NCBI GenBank assembly: GCA_045537045.1 | Contig: JAZSOS010000004.1 | Span: 1-36,458, forward strand | DNA length: 36,458 bases | Direction of reading: 5' to 3' | Source of the DNA: SIG480 sp045537045 | GTDB lineage: Bacteria > Bacillota > Clostridia > Oscillospirales > JAAYXM01 | Shown here: positions 21,671-29,991 of the stretch, piece by piece | Layout of the letters: the number at the start of each line of letters is the position of its first letter | Position numbering within the stretch: the first letter of the stretch is position 1 | The notes under the pieces: generated by a model | Seen by the model: the letters and a program-made list of their open reading frames with translations, nothing else | What the model was told of the DNA's origin: nothing | Databases searched by the model: none | Program-made: the position numbers and the translations under genes

Positions 21671-23647
21671 ATGAAAACGGTAAAACAGCAGACTATTGAT
21701 ACTATGCGCGTGCTTGCGGCAGAAGCTATCGATAAGGCAAAATCCGGACATCCGGGCATTGCTCTCGGTGCTATGCCGATGGCATACACTCTCTGGGCAG
21801 AAAAAATGAAGCACAGCCCAAAAAATTCAAAGTGGCAGAACCGCGACCGCTTTATTCTTTCTTCAGGCCACGGCTCGGCGATGCTTTACTCGCTTCTCCA
21901 TATGTTTGATTACGGTCTTACGCTTGATGACCTTAAGGCTTTCCGTCAGGAAGGCAGCAAGACTCCGGGACATCCCGAGTACCGCGAGGTAAACGGTGTT
22001 GAGATTACCACAGGCCCACTCGGTCAGGGTATCGCAAACGGTGTTGGCTTTGCAATGGCAGAGCGCCGTCTTGCATCTATGTTCAACCGCGACGGTATGG
22101 ACATCGTTGACCACTATACATATGTTCTTTGCGGAGACGGTTGCCTTATGGAAGGTATTGCATCCGAGGCAGCATCCCTTGCAGGAACACTCGGCCTCGG
22201 AAAGCTTATCGTTCTTTACGATTCAAACTCCATAACAATTGAAGGCAGCACCGATATCGCATTTACCGAAGATGTATGCGCACGTTTTGAAGCATACGGC
22301 TGGCAGACTCTTTCTGTTGCAGACGGCAACGACACCGATGTCATCGCTGCTGCAATTGACGAAGCAAAAGCAGAAAAGGACAAGCCGACACTTATTAAAA
22401 TTACAACAGAAATCGGTTACGGCGCTCCCAACGCAGGCACAAGCCAGGTCCACGGAGAGGCTCTCGGTGCAGAAAAGCTTGCAAAGCTTAAGGAAAACCT
22501 TGAGATGCCGGCTGAGGAATTCTTCGTTGCAGATGAAGTTTACGCTCACATGAAGGAAATCGTTTCCGACCTCAACAAGAATGAGGATGAGTGGAACAAA
22601 CTCTTCTCTGATTACGCAAAGAAGTATCCGGAGCTTGCAAAAGAGTGGGAAGCTCTTATGTCCGGTAAGCTCGACATGGCAGCTCTTGACTCTGACGAGT
22701 TCTGGGGCTTTGAAAACAAGGCAAACGCTACACGCAATCTCTCCGGTGAGATGATTAATCGCCTTGCAAAGATTATGCCGAGCCTCTTTGGCGGCTCTGC
22801 TGACCTTGCACCGTCTAACAAGACGAACATAAAGGAAGGCGGCGACTTCTCCAAGAACGACTATGCAGGGCGCAACATCCACTTCGGTGTTCGTGAGCAT
22901 GCAATGGGCGCTATCGCAAACGCAATGGCAGCATACGGCGGCATTCATCCGTTTGTTGCAACCTTCTTTGTATTCTCAGATTACTTAAAGCCCGCTATGC
23001 GTCTTTCTGCTCTTATGGAGCTTCCGGTAACATACATCTTCTCTCATGACTCTATCGGCGTCGGCGAGGACGGCCCGACACATCAGCCGATTGAGCAGCT
23101 CGCTGCAATGCGCTCTATCCCGGGCTTTGTTGATTTCCGTCCGGCTGACGGCCATGAAACAGCTGCTGCATGGTACTATGCAGTTACAAACGGCAAGCAT
23201 CCGGTAGGTATCGCTCTCACTCGTCAGAATCTCCCGTACTACGAAGAGACTGGCAAGGCTGCGCTCAAGGGCGGTTATGTCCTTCGTGACAGCGACAATG
23301 CAGAGGTTATTCTCATCGGTTCAGGTTCTGAGCTTGAGCTTTGCTACAAGGCATATGATGAGCTTCGCGCAGAGGGAATTGCTGCACGCGTTGTATCCAT
23401 GCCGTCCGTTGCTCTCTTTGAGATGCAGAGTGAGGAATACCGCGAGAGTGTTCTGCCGAAAAATATCCGTGCAAGAGTGTTTGTTGAGGCAGGCTGCGGC
23501 TTCGGTCTTGACCGCTATGTGGGTCTTGATGGTGCGAAGATTTGTATGGAAGGCTTCGGTGCTTCGGCTCCGTATTCAAAGCTCTTCCCGAAGTTTGGCT
23601 TCACTGTTGAGAACGTTGTTGCAACAGCAAAAAAGCTTGTAAAGTAA
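21671..23647 (+). CDS. tkt: Transketolase
   Basis: 658 residues, full length. Thiamine-diphosphate enzyme of the non-oxidative pentose phosphate pathway. Seen are SGHPGIALGAMPMAYTLW near residue 28, SSGHGSAMLYSLLH, the ThDP motif GDGCLMEGIASEA, the central HFGVREHAMGAIANAMA block, and the pyrimidine-binding part with SHDSIGVGEDGPTHQPIEQL. The ATG at 21671 follows GAGGTG at six bases; the frame extends further upstream but lacks a better site. Codon use is strongly biased like gap, so it is highly expressed. Confidence 0.97.
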   Translation: MKTVKQQTIDTMRVLAAEAIDKAKSGHPGIALGAMPMAYTLWAEKMKHSPKNSKWQNRDRFILSSGHGSAMLYSLLHMFDYGLTLDDLKAFRQEGSKTPGHPEYREVNGVEITTGPLGQGIANGVGFAMAERRLASMFNRDGMDIVDHYTYVLCGDGCLMEGIASEAASLAGTLGLGKLIVLYDSNSITIEGSTDIAFTEDVCARFEAYGWQTLSVADGNDTDVIAAAIDEAKAEKDKPTLIKITTEIGYGAPNAGTSQVHGEALGAEKLAKLKENLEMPAEEFFVADEVYAHMKEIVSDLNKNEDEWNKLFSDYAKKYPELAKEWEALMSGKLDMAALDSDEFWGFENKANATRNLSGEMINRLAKIMPSLFGGSADLAPSNKTNIKEGGDFSKNDYAGRNIHFGVREHAMGAIANAMAAYGGIHPFVATFFVFSDYLKPAMRLSALMELPVTYIFSHDSIGVGEDGPTHQPIEQLAAMRSIPGFVDFRPADGHETAAAWYYAVTNGKHPVGIALTRQNLPYYEETGKAALKGGYVLRDSDNAEVILIGSGSELELCYKAYDELRAEGIAARVVSMPSVALFEMQSEEYRESVLPKNIRARVFVEAGCGFGLDRYVGLDGAKICMEGFGASAPYSKLFPKFGFTVENVVATAKKLVK

Positions 23648-23662
23648 GCTGAATATGAAAGT

Positions 23663-23703
23663 GGGCGTGTGGCAAAATGAATTTTGTCACACGCCCTTTG
23701 CTG
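23663..23703 (+). terminator. Terminator after tkt
   Basis: 16-bp stem from GGGCGTGTGGCAAAAT to ATTTTGTCACACGCCC with one G-T pair and a two-base apex, then TTTGCTGTTTT. Confidence 0.88.
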
Positions 23704-23722
23704 TTTTGGCACAGCCATTTTT

Positions 23723-23751
23723 TCGACAAGTGATGTCTGGTATGATAAAAT
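23723..23751 (+). promoter_or_regulatory. Promoter of a gene remnant
   Basis: TCGACA (23723-23728), 17-base spacer, TAAAAT (23746-23751), ahead of an intact ribosome binding site but only a 15-codon ORF. Confidence 0.5.
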
Positions 23752-23787
23752 TTATTTGATTTGAAATTAAATGAAAAGAGGCTTTTT

Positions 23788-23835
23788 ATGAAGCGCTCAG
23801 AAATAAATGCTGCTCTTTGTGAGCGTCGTGTATAA
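23788..23835 (+). pseudogene. 5' remnant, probably of a D-lyxose/mannose isomerase gene
   Basis: A 15-codon ORF starting MKRSEINAAL, preceded by AAAAGAGG at seven bases and a plausible promoter. That N-terminus resembles the start of D-lyxose ketol-isomerase family proteins as I recall them. The ORF then stops after CERRV and nothing resembling the rest of the enzyme follows, so it looks like the stub left by a deletion. The match covers ten residues only, so this is tentative. From 23836 to about 23980 the sequence is AT-rich with no other feature. Confidence 0.4.
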
Positions 23836-24020
23836 TTTAAATGACAATGCACATAGTATTAAACCGATTGAATGGTTGCTGAACAAAAATTAATAAGAGA
23901 GCTTGTGGTATTGATTTTATTTTAATTTCGAAAAAAATTGCCATGTAAAAATTACAACTTATATAACTCTGTGAACGGCTCAAAATACTATTGTACCAAG
24001 TTCAAGGAGGTGAATTTGAA

Positions 24021-24203
24021 ATGGCAATCGTTCCGAATGCACAGGATGCACTCAACAAGTTCAAGATGGAAGCTGCAAGCGAGGTTGGTGTTAACCTCAA
24101 GCAGGGTTACAATGGTGACCTCACTTCACGTCAGGCAGGTTCTATCGGCGGTCAGATGGTTAAGAAGATGATCGAGTCTTACGAGCAGAACTTAAGCAAG
24201 TAG
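24021..24203 (+). CDS. Small acid-soluble spore protein, alpha/beta type
   Basis: 60 residues with the SASP alpha/beta plan: KFKMEAASEVGV near residues 13-24 containing the Gpr protease cleavage region (E-x-A-S-E), and the second conserved block GSIGGQMVKKMIESYEQNL. These proteins coat spore DNA, giving UV and heat resistance, and are degraded by Gpr on germination. AAGGAGGTG precedes the ATG. A sigma-G-like -10 (AATACTA, 23984-23990) may drive it; the -35 is unclear. Confirms spore formation together with SpoVM. Confidence 0.93.
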   Translation: MAIVPNAQDALNKFKMEAASEVGVNLKQGYNGDLTSRQAGSIGGQMVKKMIESYEQNLSK

Positions 24204-24231
24204 TGATATTTCTGTAATAGAGAAATACAAC

Positions 24232-24278
24232 GAGGCTGTTGCATTTTGGTTTGTTTAAAACCGATTTGCAACAGCCTC
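24232..24278. terminator. Hairpin between convergent genes
   Basis: GAGGCTGTTGCA (24232-24243) and TGCAACAGCCTC (24267-24278) form a perfect 12-bp stem between the spore protein gene and the ligase-like gene. There is no clear U-tract on either strand. Confidence 0.65.
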
Positions 24279-24293
24279 AACTAATTGATTCAT

Positions 24294-25871
24294 TTATGCT
24301 TTGTCATGCTTACGCTTTCTGATATATCCAAGATACATCACTGATGCTGCAAAGCCCCAGAAGTATGCGTTCATATATGGGACTTCGAAAATGTTTTCAA
24401 AAAACGAATGTGAAAGAACGCCGAGCTGTCCTGCCACAATTCCGCTTGCAAGAACAGAAAGCTTGTTTTTTCGCGTTTTGAAAATACTTCTGCATGACCA
24501 CAGGAGATTGCGGAGAAGCAACCATACATATGAGATAAGACCTAAAAGCCCCATTTCTGTAAGCGTTTTCAGGTAATAGTTATCCATATAATAATACTTA
24601 AGATTATCAATTTCCTGATTCTGCATAGCAATGGCACCACCATAGCGCCCAAGACCGAAACCGAAAAGCTTGTTCGGTCTCCATAGGGAGAGCCCGATTT
24701 CCCAACGCTCTCCACGACCTCCGGTAGCATTTGCCTCGGCAAAATCCGAGGTGAAGAGAAAACCGATTCTGTTTGAGATTTCCGGCACGCAGAATATAAT
24801 CGCTAAAATTGCCGCACCGGCAATAAGAAGCAGCTTACGGTCAACGAGAAGCGAGAAAACAACAACAGCGACAGTCAGACCAAACCACGCTCCGCGCGAG
24901 AACGTGAAGAGCGTTGCAAGGCAGAGAATGCCCACTATTCCCCAAAGTGCACATTTTACCCAGAGTTTTTTTACATAATACGCACATGCTGCGAGCATTG
25001 GTGCGGTCATAACAAGAAATGCGCCCATGACATTGGGACTTCCGAAAATGGAGTATACGCGGGTACGTACACCGACTTCAGCTTGTGCAACCCACTGCGC
25101 CGGCATCGGGGCTTTTGTGATGTATTGGTAAATACCATGAAAAGCAATAACTGTTGACATTGCGCACATTGTAAAATAAAGGGTTTTGAAGTCCTCGTCG
25201 TTTTCTATAAGGCGAGTGAGAACAAAGAACCACAGCATAAACTGGCACACGGCACGCCAGCCGCCGATTGCGGGTCCCATTTTGGGCGAGACAACTGCGA
25301 CGAGAAGAACACCTATTGACACAAAGAGAAGAAGCGGCATATCAACCGGCGTTATGCGCGGCTTGATAAGCTCGGAAGACGTTATAATTCTGTATAGGAT
25401 GTATCCAACGCAGAAAAGCATGAAGGCCTCATCCCATATTGATGAGAGAAAGCCGATTTTAAGTACATCGCGGACGAAAACGTCAACCGGAAGATAAATC
25501 GCAAATACGGCTATGAGAAATTTTCTCATCCCAAGCTTTTTGAAAAACGAACAGATTGCACTGTCGCAAATTGCATTAGAAGAAAAAATGGCTCTGCACG
25601 CTCGGAGAGCGATGCTGTTTTCAAAAGCGGGGCGGAGATGTGTTCCCAAGACGTAAAGGGATTTGTTAAATTCCATAAGAAGCTTATAAAGCTTTGAGAA
25701 AACGATCTTCGGTGTTACGGAGAAGAAGGCGTGGAATACACGCCGCGTTACCGAATCGTGATAGAACTGCTTGCAGAACGCGGCGATTTTTCCGGGAATG
25801 CTTCCCTGAAAGGCGAGTGCGAAAACTGCACATAACCGCGCGATGAAGCAATTTTTAAGCATATTATCCAT
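24294..25871 (-). CDS. O-antigen ligase (WaaL/Wzy)-like membrane protein
   Basis: About 525 residues. An N-terminal region of about 110 residues with little membrane character is followed by ten or more helices. The Wzy_C/O-antigen ligase domain is recognised by the large periplasmic-type loop with GSPNVMGAFLVM, the FSRGAWFGL motif and the GLSLWRPNKLFGFGLGRYGG block, and the conserved TEMGLLGLISY near the end. Such proteins join or polymerise lipid-linked glycans on the outer membrane face; in Gram-positives they act in cell-wall glycopolymer or capsule synthesis. The ATG at 25871 overlaps the end of the DUF4330 gene, so they are coupled. Confidence 0.82.
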   Translation of the reverse strand: MDNMLKNCFIARLCAVFALAFQGSIPGKIAAFCKQFYHDSVTRRVFHAFFSVTPKIVFSKLYKLLMEFNKSLYVLGTHLRPAFENSIALRACRAIFSSNAICDSAICSFFKKLGMRKFLIAVFAIYLPVDVFVRDVLKIGFLSSIWDEAFMLFCVGYILYRIITSSELIKPRITPVDMPLLLFVSIGVLLVAVVSPKMGPAIGGWRAVCQFMLWFFVLTRLIENDEDFKTLYFTMCAMSTVIAFHGIYQYITKAPMPAQWVAQAEVGVRTRVYSIFGSPNVMGAFLVMTAPMLAACAYYVKKLWVKCALWGIVGILCLATLFTFSRGAWFGLTVAVVVFSLLVDRKLLLIAGAAILAIIFCVPEISNRIGFLFTSDFAEANATGGRGERWEIGLSLWRPNKLFGFGLGRYGGAIAMQNQEIDNLKYYYMDNYYLKTLTEMGLLGLISYVWLLLRNLLWSCRSIFKTRKNKLSVLASGIVAGQLGVLSHSFFENIFEVPYMNAYFWGFAASVMYLGYIRKRKHDKA

Positions 25872-26364
25872 CAAATTCTACCTTCTCGATAATTGCATTT
25901 ACTTCTATCGTCTGAGTTTTGAATATAAAGCCGCGACCGATGCGGATTTCCTGATTGCCTATTTTCAAAATCGGGTCGTTTTTTGACTGCTTTGCGTGTA
26001 TTTTTATAAGAAGATCAGACTTCTGCGGGTCTTCTGCGGTGATAAACTTTCCTTCATCACTTGTTGCCGCAGAAAGATACGGCACACTTTCTACCGAGAC
26101 AACCTCAGCATCAACATAGTCGCTACCCATAATAAGGCGCTCGCCTGCTTCGAGCTTAAGAACTTCTTCTTCGAGATAGTCCATTGCACCGCGAACGCGC
26201 ATGGTTACCGTCATATCGGATTTGGGAGCGATTACATCGCTTGCTGCGGGTGCTGCGAACTTGTACACAGCCGCAACAGCCACAAGGGCAATGCACAGAA
26301 GAATTACGAGGTCAATGACGTTTATAACGCCGAAGAGCTTTCCTTTTTCGTTTACGATTTTCAT
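25864..26364 (-). CDS. DUF4330 family membrane-anchored protein
   Basis: 166 residues starting MKIVNEKGKLFGVINVIDLV, the recognisable DUF4330 start, with one transmembrane helix (about 13-36) and an extracytoplasmic domain rich in beta strands. Function is unknown. The overlap with the O-antigen-ligase-like gene and the divergent glycosyltransferase genes place it in an envelope polysaccharide locus, so it may be an accessory factor for polymer assembly. It is the first gene of the minus-strand unit, behind the promoter at 26412-26440. Confidence 0.8.
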   Translation of the reverse strand: MKIVNEKGKLFGVINVIDLVILLCIALVAVAAVYKFAAPAASDVIAPKSDMTVTMRVRGAMDYLEEEVLKLEAGERLIMGSDYVDAEVVSVESVPYLSAATSDEGKFITAEDPQKSDLLIKIHAKQSKNDPILKIGNQEIRIGRGFIFKTQTIEVNAIIEKVEFDG

Positions 26365-26411
26365 AATTTAATTTTCCTTTCGTTTATATTGCTTGACCGA
26401 TTACGAGTTAT

Positions 26412-26440
26412 ATTATATAATAAGTGTAAAGATATAACAA
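26412..26440 (-). promoter_or_regulatory. Promoter of the DUF4330-ligase unit
   Basis: Minus strand TTGTTA (26440-26435), 17-base spacer, TATAAT (26417-26412). The divergent gene must be transcribed from the same 115-base gap; no good plus-strand promoter was found there. Confidence 0.7.
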
Positions 26441-26479
26441 CTGTTTTTTTGTAAATTTTTCAAAAAAGAGGTAATTCAT

Positions 26480-28702
26480 TTGAAAATACTGCATATGATA
26501 GGCGGCGGTGACGTAGGCGGCGCAAAGACACACGTCCTTTCTCTTGTCGCAAAGCTTGCGGAGGAGAATGAGGTTCTCCTTGTCAGCTTCCGCGAAGGCG
26601 AATTTGCCGAAGATGCGAGAAAAATGGGGATAAATACTCTTGTTATAAAGAGCGCAAATCCGTTATGCGACATCAGAAAACTTCGGAACACCATAACGAC
26701 CGGTGATTTTGATATCATCCACTGTCACGGTGCAAAGGCAAATGTTATGGCAACGCTTATAAAGCACCATATTCGAGTGCCGGTTATCACCACCGTCCAC
26801 AGCGATTACAGGCTCGACTATATGGGCAACGTTATAAAGCTTCTTACAAACGGTCTGCTCAACACCGCGGCACTTCGTGCGCTTGACGGGTATATCGGAG
26901 TTACGGACGCATTTGTGGACTTGCTTATAGAGCGCGGATTTGACCCGCACAAGCTTTATACGCTTAATAATGGCATTGATTTTAAAACACCGCGCTCTCC
27001 TAAGATATCGAGGGAAGAGTATCTTGCGCGGTTCGGAATACAGCCCACCGAAAACACGGTTGTTTGCGGAATTGCGGCGCGCTTTCATCCGGTAAAGGAT
27101 ATTGCGACTGCTGTGCGTTCAGTTGCTTCTCTTCGGGAAAGCTGTCCGGAATTGTATCTTCTTCTCGGAGGAGATGGTGAGCAAGGAGAAATGCTGAAAA
27201 GCCTTGTTTCGGAGCTTGGTCTTTCCGATAGAGTTATTTTCGTCGGATGGATAGATGACATGGATTCGTTCCTGAACGCCGTTGACATAAGTGTTATTTC
27301 CTCTGTAAGCGAAGGTTTTCCGTATAGCATTTTAGAGTCTGCCCGTGCAAAATGTACAATGGTTTCAACACCTGTTGGAGCTATGCCTGAGGTGATTGAT
27401 AACGGTATTAACGGTCTGCTCTTTGATGTCGGAGATGTGCAGGGGCTTGCACGGAATCTGGAAACACTGTATAATAACCGTGATATCTGCCGTGAATATG
27501 CGGACAAGCTGTATGAAAAAGCAAGCGAAAAATATTCGTTTGAGGCAATGGTTTCTGCACAGCTTTCCATATACGAGCGTGCACTTGAAATGTATTCACA
27601 TAAAAAGAAAAAACGAACACAAGTCACTGTATGCGGTTCGTATGGCAGGGGAAATGCAGGTGACGATGCGATATTGAAAGCGGTTATTAGAGAAATACGC
27701 GAGGTCAGCCCTGCTTCGGAAATATGCGTAATGTCAAAGAATCCCGCCGAAACGAAAAAAAGGTATCGCGTGCGTTCAATATATACGTTTAATATATTCA
27801 AAATGCTCCGTGCTTTTTCACGCTCGCATCTGTATATAAACGGCGGCGGAAGTCTTATTCAGGACTCAACCTCAAGCCGTTCGCTGTACTTTTACCTTTT
27901 CACTCTTGCATCAGCGCGGATTTGCGGTTGTAAGGTGATGATGTACGGTTGCGGCATAGGACCGGTGAAAAGAAAGAAAAACCGTGCTCTTGCCGCGCGC
28001 GTGATTGATAAGAATGTTGATTGCATCACGCTTCGCGATCCGGACTCTTTTGAAGAGCTTCGCGATATGAAGGTTTCACGGCCGGAAATGAAGCTTGCGG
28101 CAGACCCGACGCTCGGAATTGCACCAGCAGGAGATTCGAAAATAAGCGCGGCTCTCAGTGCAGAGGGGATTGCAGAGGATGAAAAATACCTTTGCCTTTG
28201 CATGCGTAACTGGAAAAATATTGATGAGGTGCTTGAGCAGATAGCCGTTGCGGCGGATTATGCTGCAGAGAAATATGGACTGAAAATTGCTCTCATCCCG
28301 ATGGAACGCAAAAAGGATTTACCGATTGCAGAGCGGCTTGCGGAAAAGATTTTGGCGCCGTCGGTCATTATACGCGGAGAATATGACGTTCATTCTGTTA
28401 TCGGTATACTGTCAAAGATGCACGTTATAATGGCAATGCGGCTCCATGCGCTTGTTTTCGGCGCGGGTCAGGGTGTTCCGACAATCGGCATTGCTTATGA
28501 CCATAAGGTGACGGGGTTTATGAATTATATTGGAAGAGAAATGTGCGTGCAGTATGAGACGTGCAATGCAGAAATTCTTAAAGCTTTCATTGACCGAACG
28601 GCAAGCGATGCAGAATATAATGATGCGATGAAGCGCGCTTGCGTTACACTCCGCGAAAACGAAAAACAAAACACAGAAGAGCTGAGGAAATTTTTCATAT
28701 AA
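26480..28702 (+). CDS. GT4 glycosyltransferase fused to CsaB-type polysaccharide pyruvyl transferase
   Basis: A 740-residue bifunctional protein. Residues 1-372 form a GT-B family 4 glycosyltransferase, with GGGDVGGAKTHVLSL at the start, IIHCHGAKANVMA, LNNGIDF, IAARFHPVKDI and the nucleotide-sugar site SVSEGFPYSILESARAKC. After a basic linker (KKKKR, 375-379), residues 380-740 form a CsaB-like pyruvyl transferase, with VCGSYGRGNAGDDAIL, YINGGGSLIQD, YGCGIGP and AMRLHALVFGAGQGVP. CsaB adds ketal pyruvate to ManNAc of secondary cell-wall polymer, the ligand of SLH-domain proteins. The fusion suggests one protein adds the sugar and pyruvylates the chain. The start is TTG with AGAGGT seven bases upstream. 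Confidence 0.87.
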   Translation: MKILHMIGGGDVGGAKTHVLSLVAKLAEENEVLLVSFREGEFAEDARKMGINTLVIKSANPLCDIRKLRNTITTGDFDIIHCHGAKANVMATLIKHHIRVPVITTVHSDYRLDYMGNVIKLLTNGLLNTAALRALDGYIGVTDAFVDLLIERGFDPHKLYTLNNGIDFKTPRSPKISREEYLARFGIQPTENTVVCGIAARFHPVKDIATAVRSVASLRESCPELYLLLGGDGEQGEMLKSLVSELGLSDRVIFVGWIDDMDSFLNAVDISVISSVSEGFPYSILESARAKCTMVSTPVGAMPEVIDNGINGLLFDVGDVQGLARNLETLYNNRDICREYADKLYEKASEKYSFEAMVSAQLSIYERALEMYSHKKKKRTQVTVCGSYGRGNAGDDAILKAVIREIREVSPASEICVMSKNPAETKKRYRVRSIYTFNIFKMLRAFSRSHLYINGGGSLIQDSTSSRSLYFYLFTLASARICGCKVMMYGCGIGPVKRKKNRALAARVIDKNVDCITLRDPDSFEELRDMKVSRPEMKLAADPTLGIAPAGDSKISAALSAEGIAEDEKYLCLCMRNWKNIDEVLEQIAVAADYAAEKYGLKIALIPMERKKDLPIAERLAEKILAPSVIIRGEYDVHSVIGILSKMHVIMAMRLHALVFGAGQGVPTIGIAYDHKVTGFMNYIGREMCVQYETCNAEILKAFIDRTASDAEYNDAMKRACVTLRENEKQNTEELRKFFI

Positions 28703-28718
28703 AAGAGGTAAGATAGAA

Positions 28719-29873
28719 ATGAACAAAATAGTATGTCTTTCTACAAGCTGCTATCATCCGTTTCCGACGAGAAAGCAGCACGTAATGAACAGAATTTCAG
28801 CAGACGAAATTCTGTATTTTGACCCGCCGGTTACATATCTTGCACCGTTAAAGGATAAGACGGCGTGGAAGAGACTTTTTATGTACAGGAAAAACGGAGA
28901 GAAGGGCGCGAGGGAAAATCTCACCGTGTATGCAACCCCGCCGATGCTTCCGTTTTTCAACAAAAACAGATTTATAAATAAAATAAATCAGCGTCGTATG
29001 GCTCGGTTTGTACGTAAGAAAATGAAGCTTCACGGCTTTGAAAATCCGATTCTGTGGTGTTACTCCCCTACGTCTGCAGATGCGGCACCGTATATTCCGC
29101 ACAGCGCGCTTGTGTATGACTGCGTTGACCGTCACAGTGCATATAAGGGGCTTATCAACGAAGATGTTGTAAACGGCCTTGAAAAGGATTTGTGTAACCA
29201 GGCAAATACTGTGTTTTCAACGGCAATTGGTCTGCACGATACGCTTTCACAGTACAACAAGAATGCGGTAATGCTTCCTAACGGAGTAAACTTTGAGCAC
29301 TTTAACCGTGCGGCAAATGAGACTTTTGAAGTTCCGGTAGATATGAAGGAGATAAAGCATCCCATAATGGGCTTTGTCGGTATGCTTCAGGAATGCATTG
29401 ATTACGACAAGATAGAGCATATTGCAAAAACGCGTCCTGATTGGTCGGTTGTGCTCGTCGGGAAGCCTTTACCGGGTGTTAATCTCGAATATTTGAAGCA
29501 ACATAGCAACATACATTTTCTCGGACTCAAAAAATATGATGAGCTTCCTGCATACATACAGAACTTTGATGTGTGTCTTAACGTGTTCCGCGACGGAAAT
29601 CTCTCGCGAGACGTAAGTCCGCTTAAGTTTTACGAGTATCTCGCAACCGGCAAACCGGTTGTCAGCACACCACAGCCGGAGCAGGTTCTCGGTTATGCCG
29701 ATGCAGTTTACATTGCATACGGCGAAGAGGACTTTGTGAAAAAATGCGAGGAAGCACTCGCAGAACCGGACAATGCAAAGCAAAACATGCGCATTGATTA
29801 TGCGCGCGCATGCTCGTGGGATGCAAGAGTACGTCAGATGGAAGAAATTCTGGAAAACAACGGTGTAAAATAG
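28719..29873 (+). CDS. Glycosyltransferase, TuaH-like
   Basis: 384 residues, GT-B fold. The features recall the teichuronic-acid glycosyltransferase TuaH: the VYDCVDRHS motif near residue 130, followed by a VFSTAIGLHDTL helix, MLPNGVNFEHF, and the donor-site block VSPLKFYEYLATGKPVV near residue 305. It starts 16 bases after the GT4-CsaB fusion behind AAGAGG, and a perfect terminator follows, so the two form an operon for one polymer. The sugar transferred is unknown. Confidence 0.8.
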   Translation: MNKIVCLSTSCYHPFPTRKQHVMNRISADEILYFDPPVTYLAPLKDKTAWKRLFMYRKNGEKGARENLTVYATPPMLPFFNKNRFINKINQRRMARFVRKKMKLHGFENPILWCYSPTSADAAPYIPHSALVYDCVDRHSAYKGLINEDVVNGLEKDLCNQANTVFSTAIGLHDTLSQYNKNAVMLPNGVNFEHFNRAANETFEVPVDMKEIKHPIMGFVGMLQECIDYDKIEHIAKTRPDWSVVLVGKPLPGVNLEYLKQHSNIHFLGLKKYDELPAYIQNFDVCLNVFRDGNLSRDVSPLKFYEYLATGKPVVSTPQPEQVLGYADAVYIAYGEEDFVKKCEEALAEPDNAKQNMRIDYARACSWDARVRQMEEILENNGVK

Positions 29874-29911
29874 CAAAGGAAGAGACTGCCGCGTGCAGTC
29901 TCTTCCTTTGC
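29873..29911 (+). terminator. Terminator of the glycosyltransferase operon
   Basis: Perfect 17-bp stem GCAAAGGAAGAGACTGC/GCAGTCTCTTCCTTTGC starting on the last base of the stop codon. Confidence 0.88.
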
Positions 29912-29991
29912 TTTAGGTAAGTTTTTTCTCTTTTTCCGGTTAATAGCTGTTCCGCTGGGGTATAATCTTTGAAGAGGAGGAGAGATGCTTT

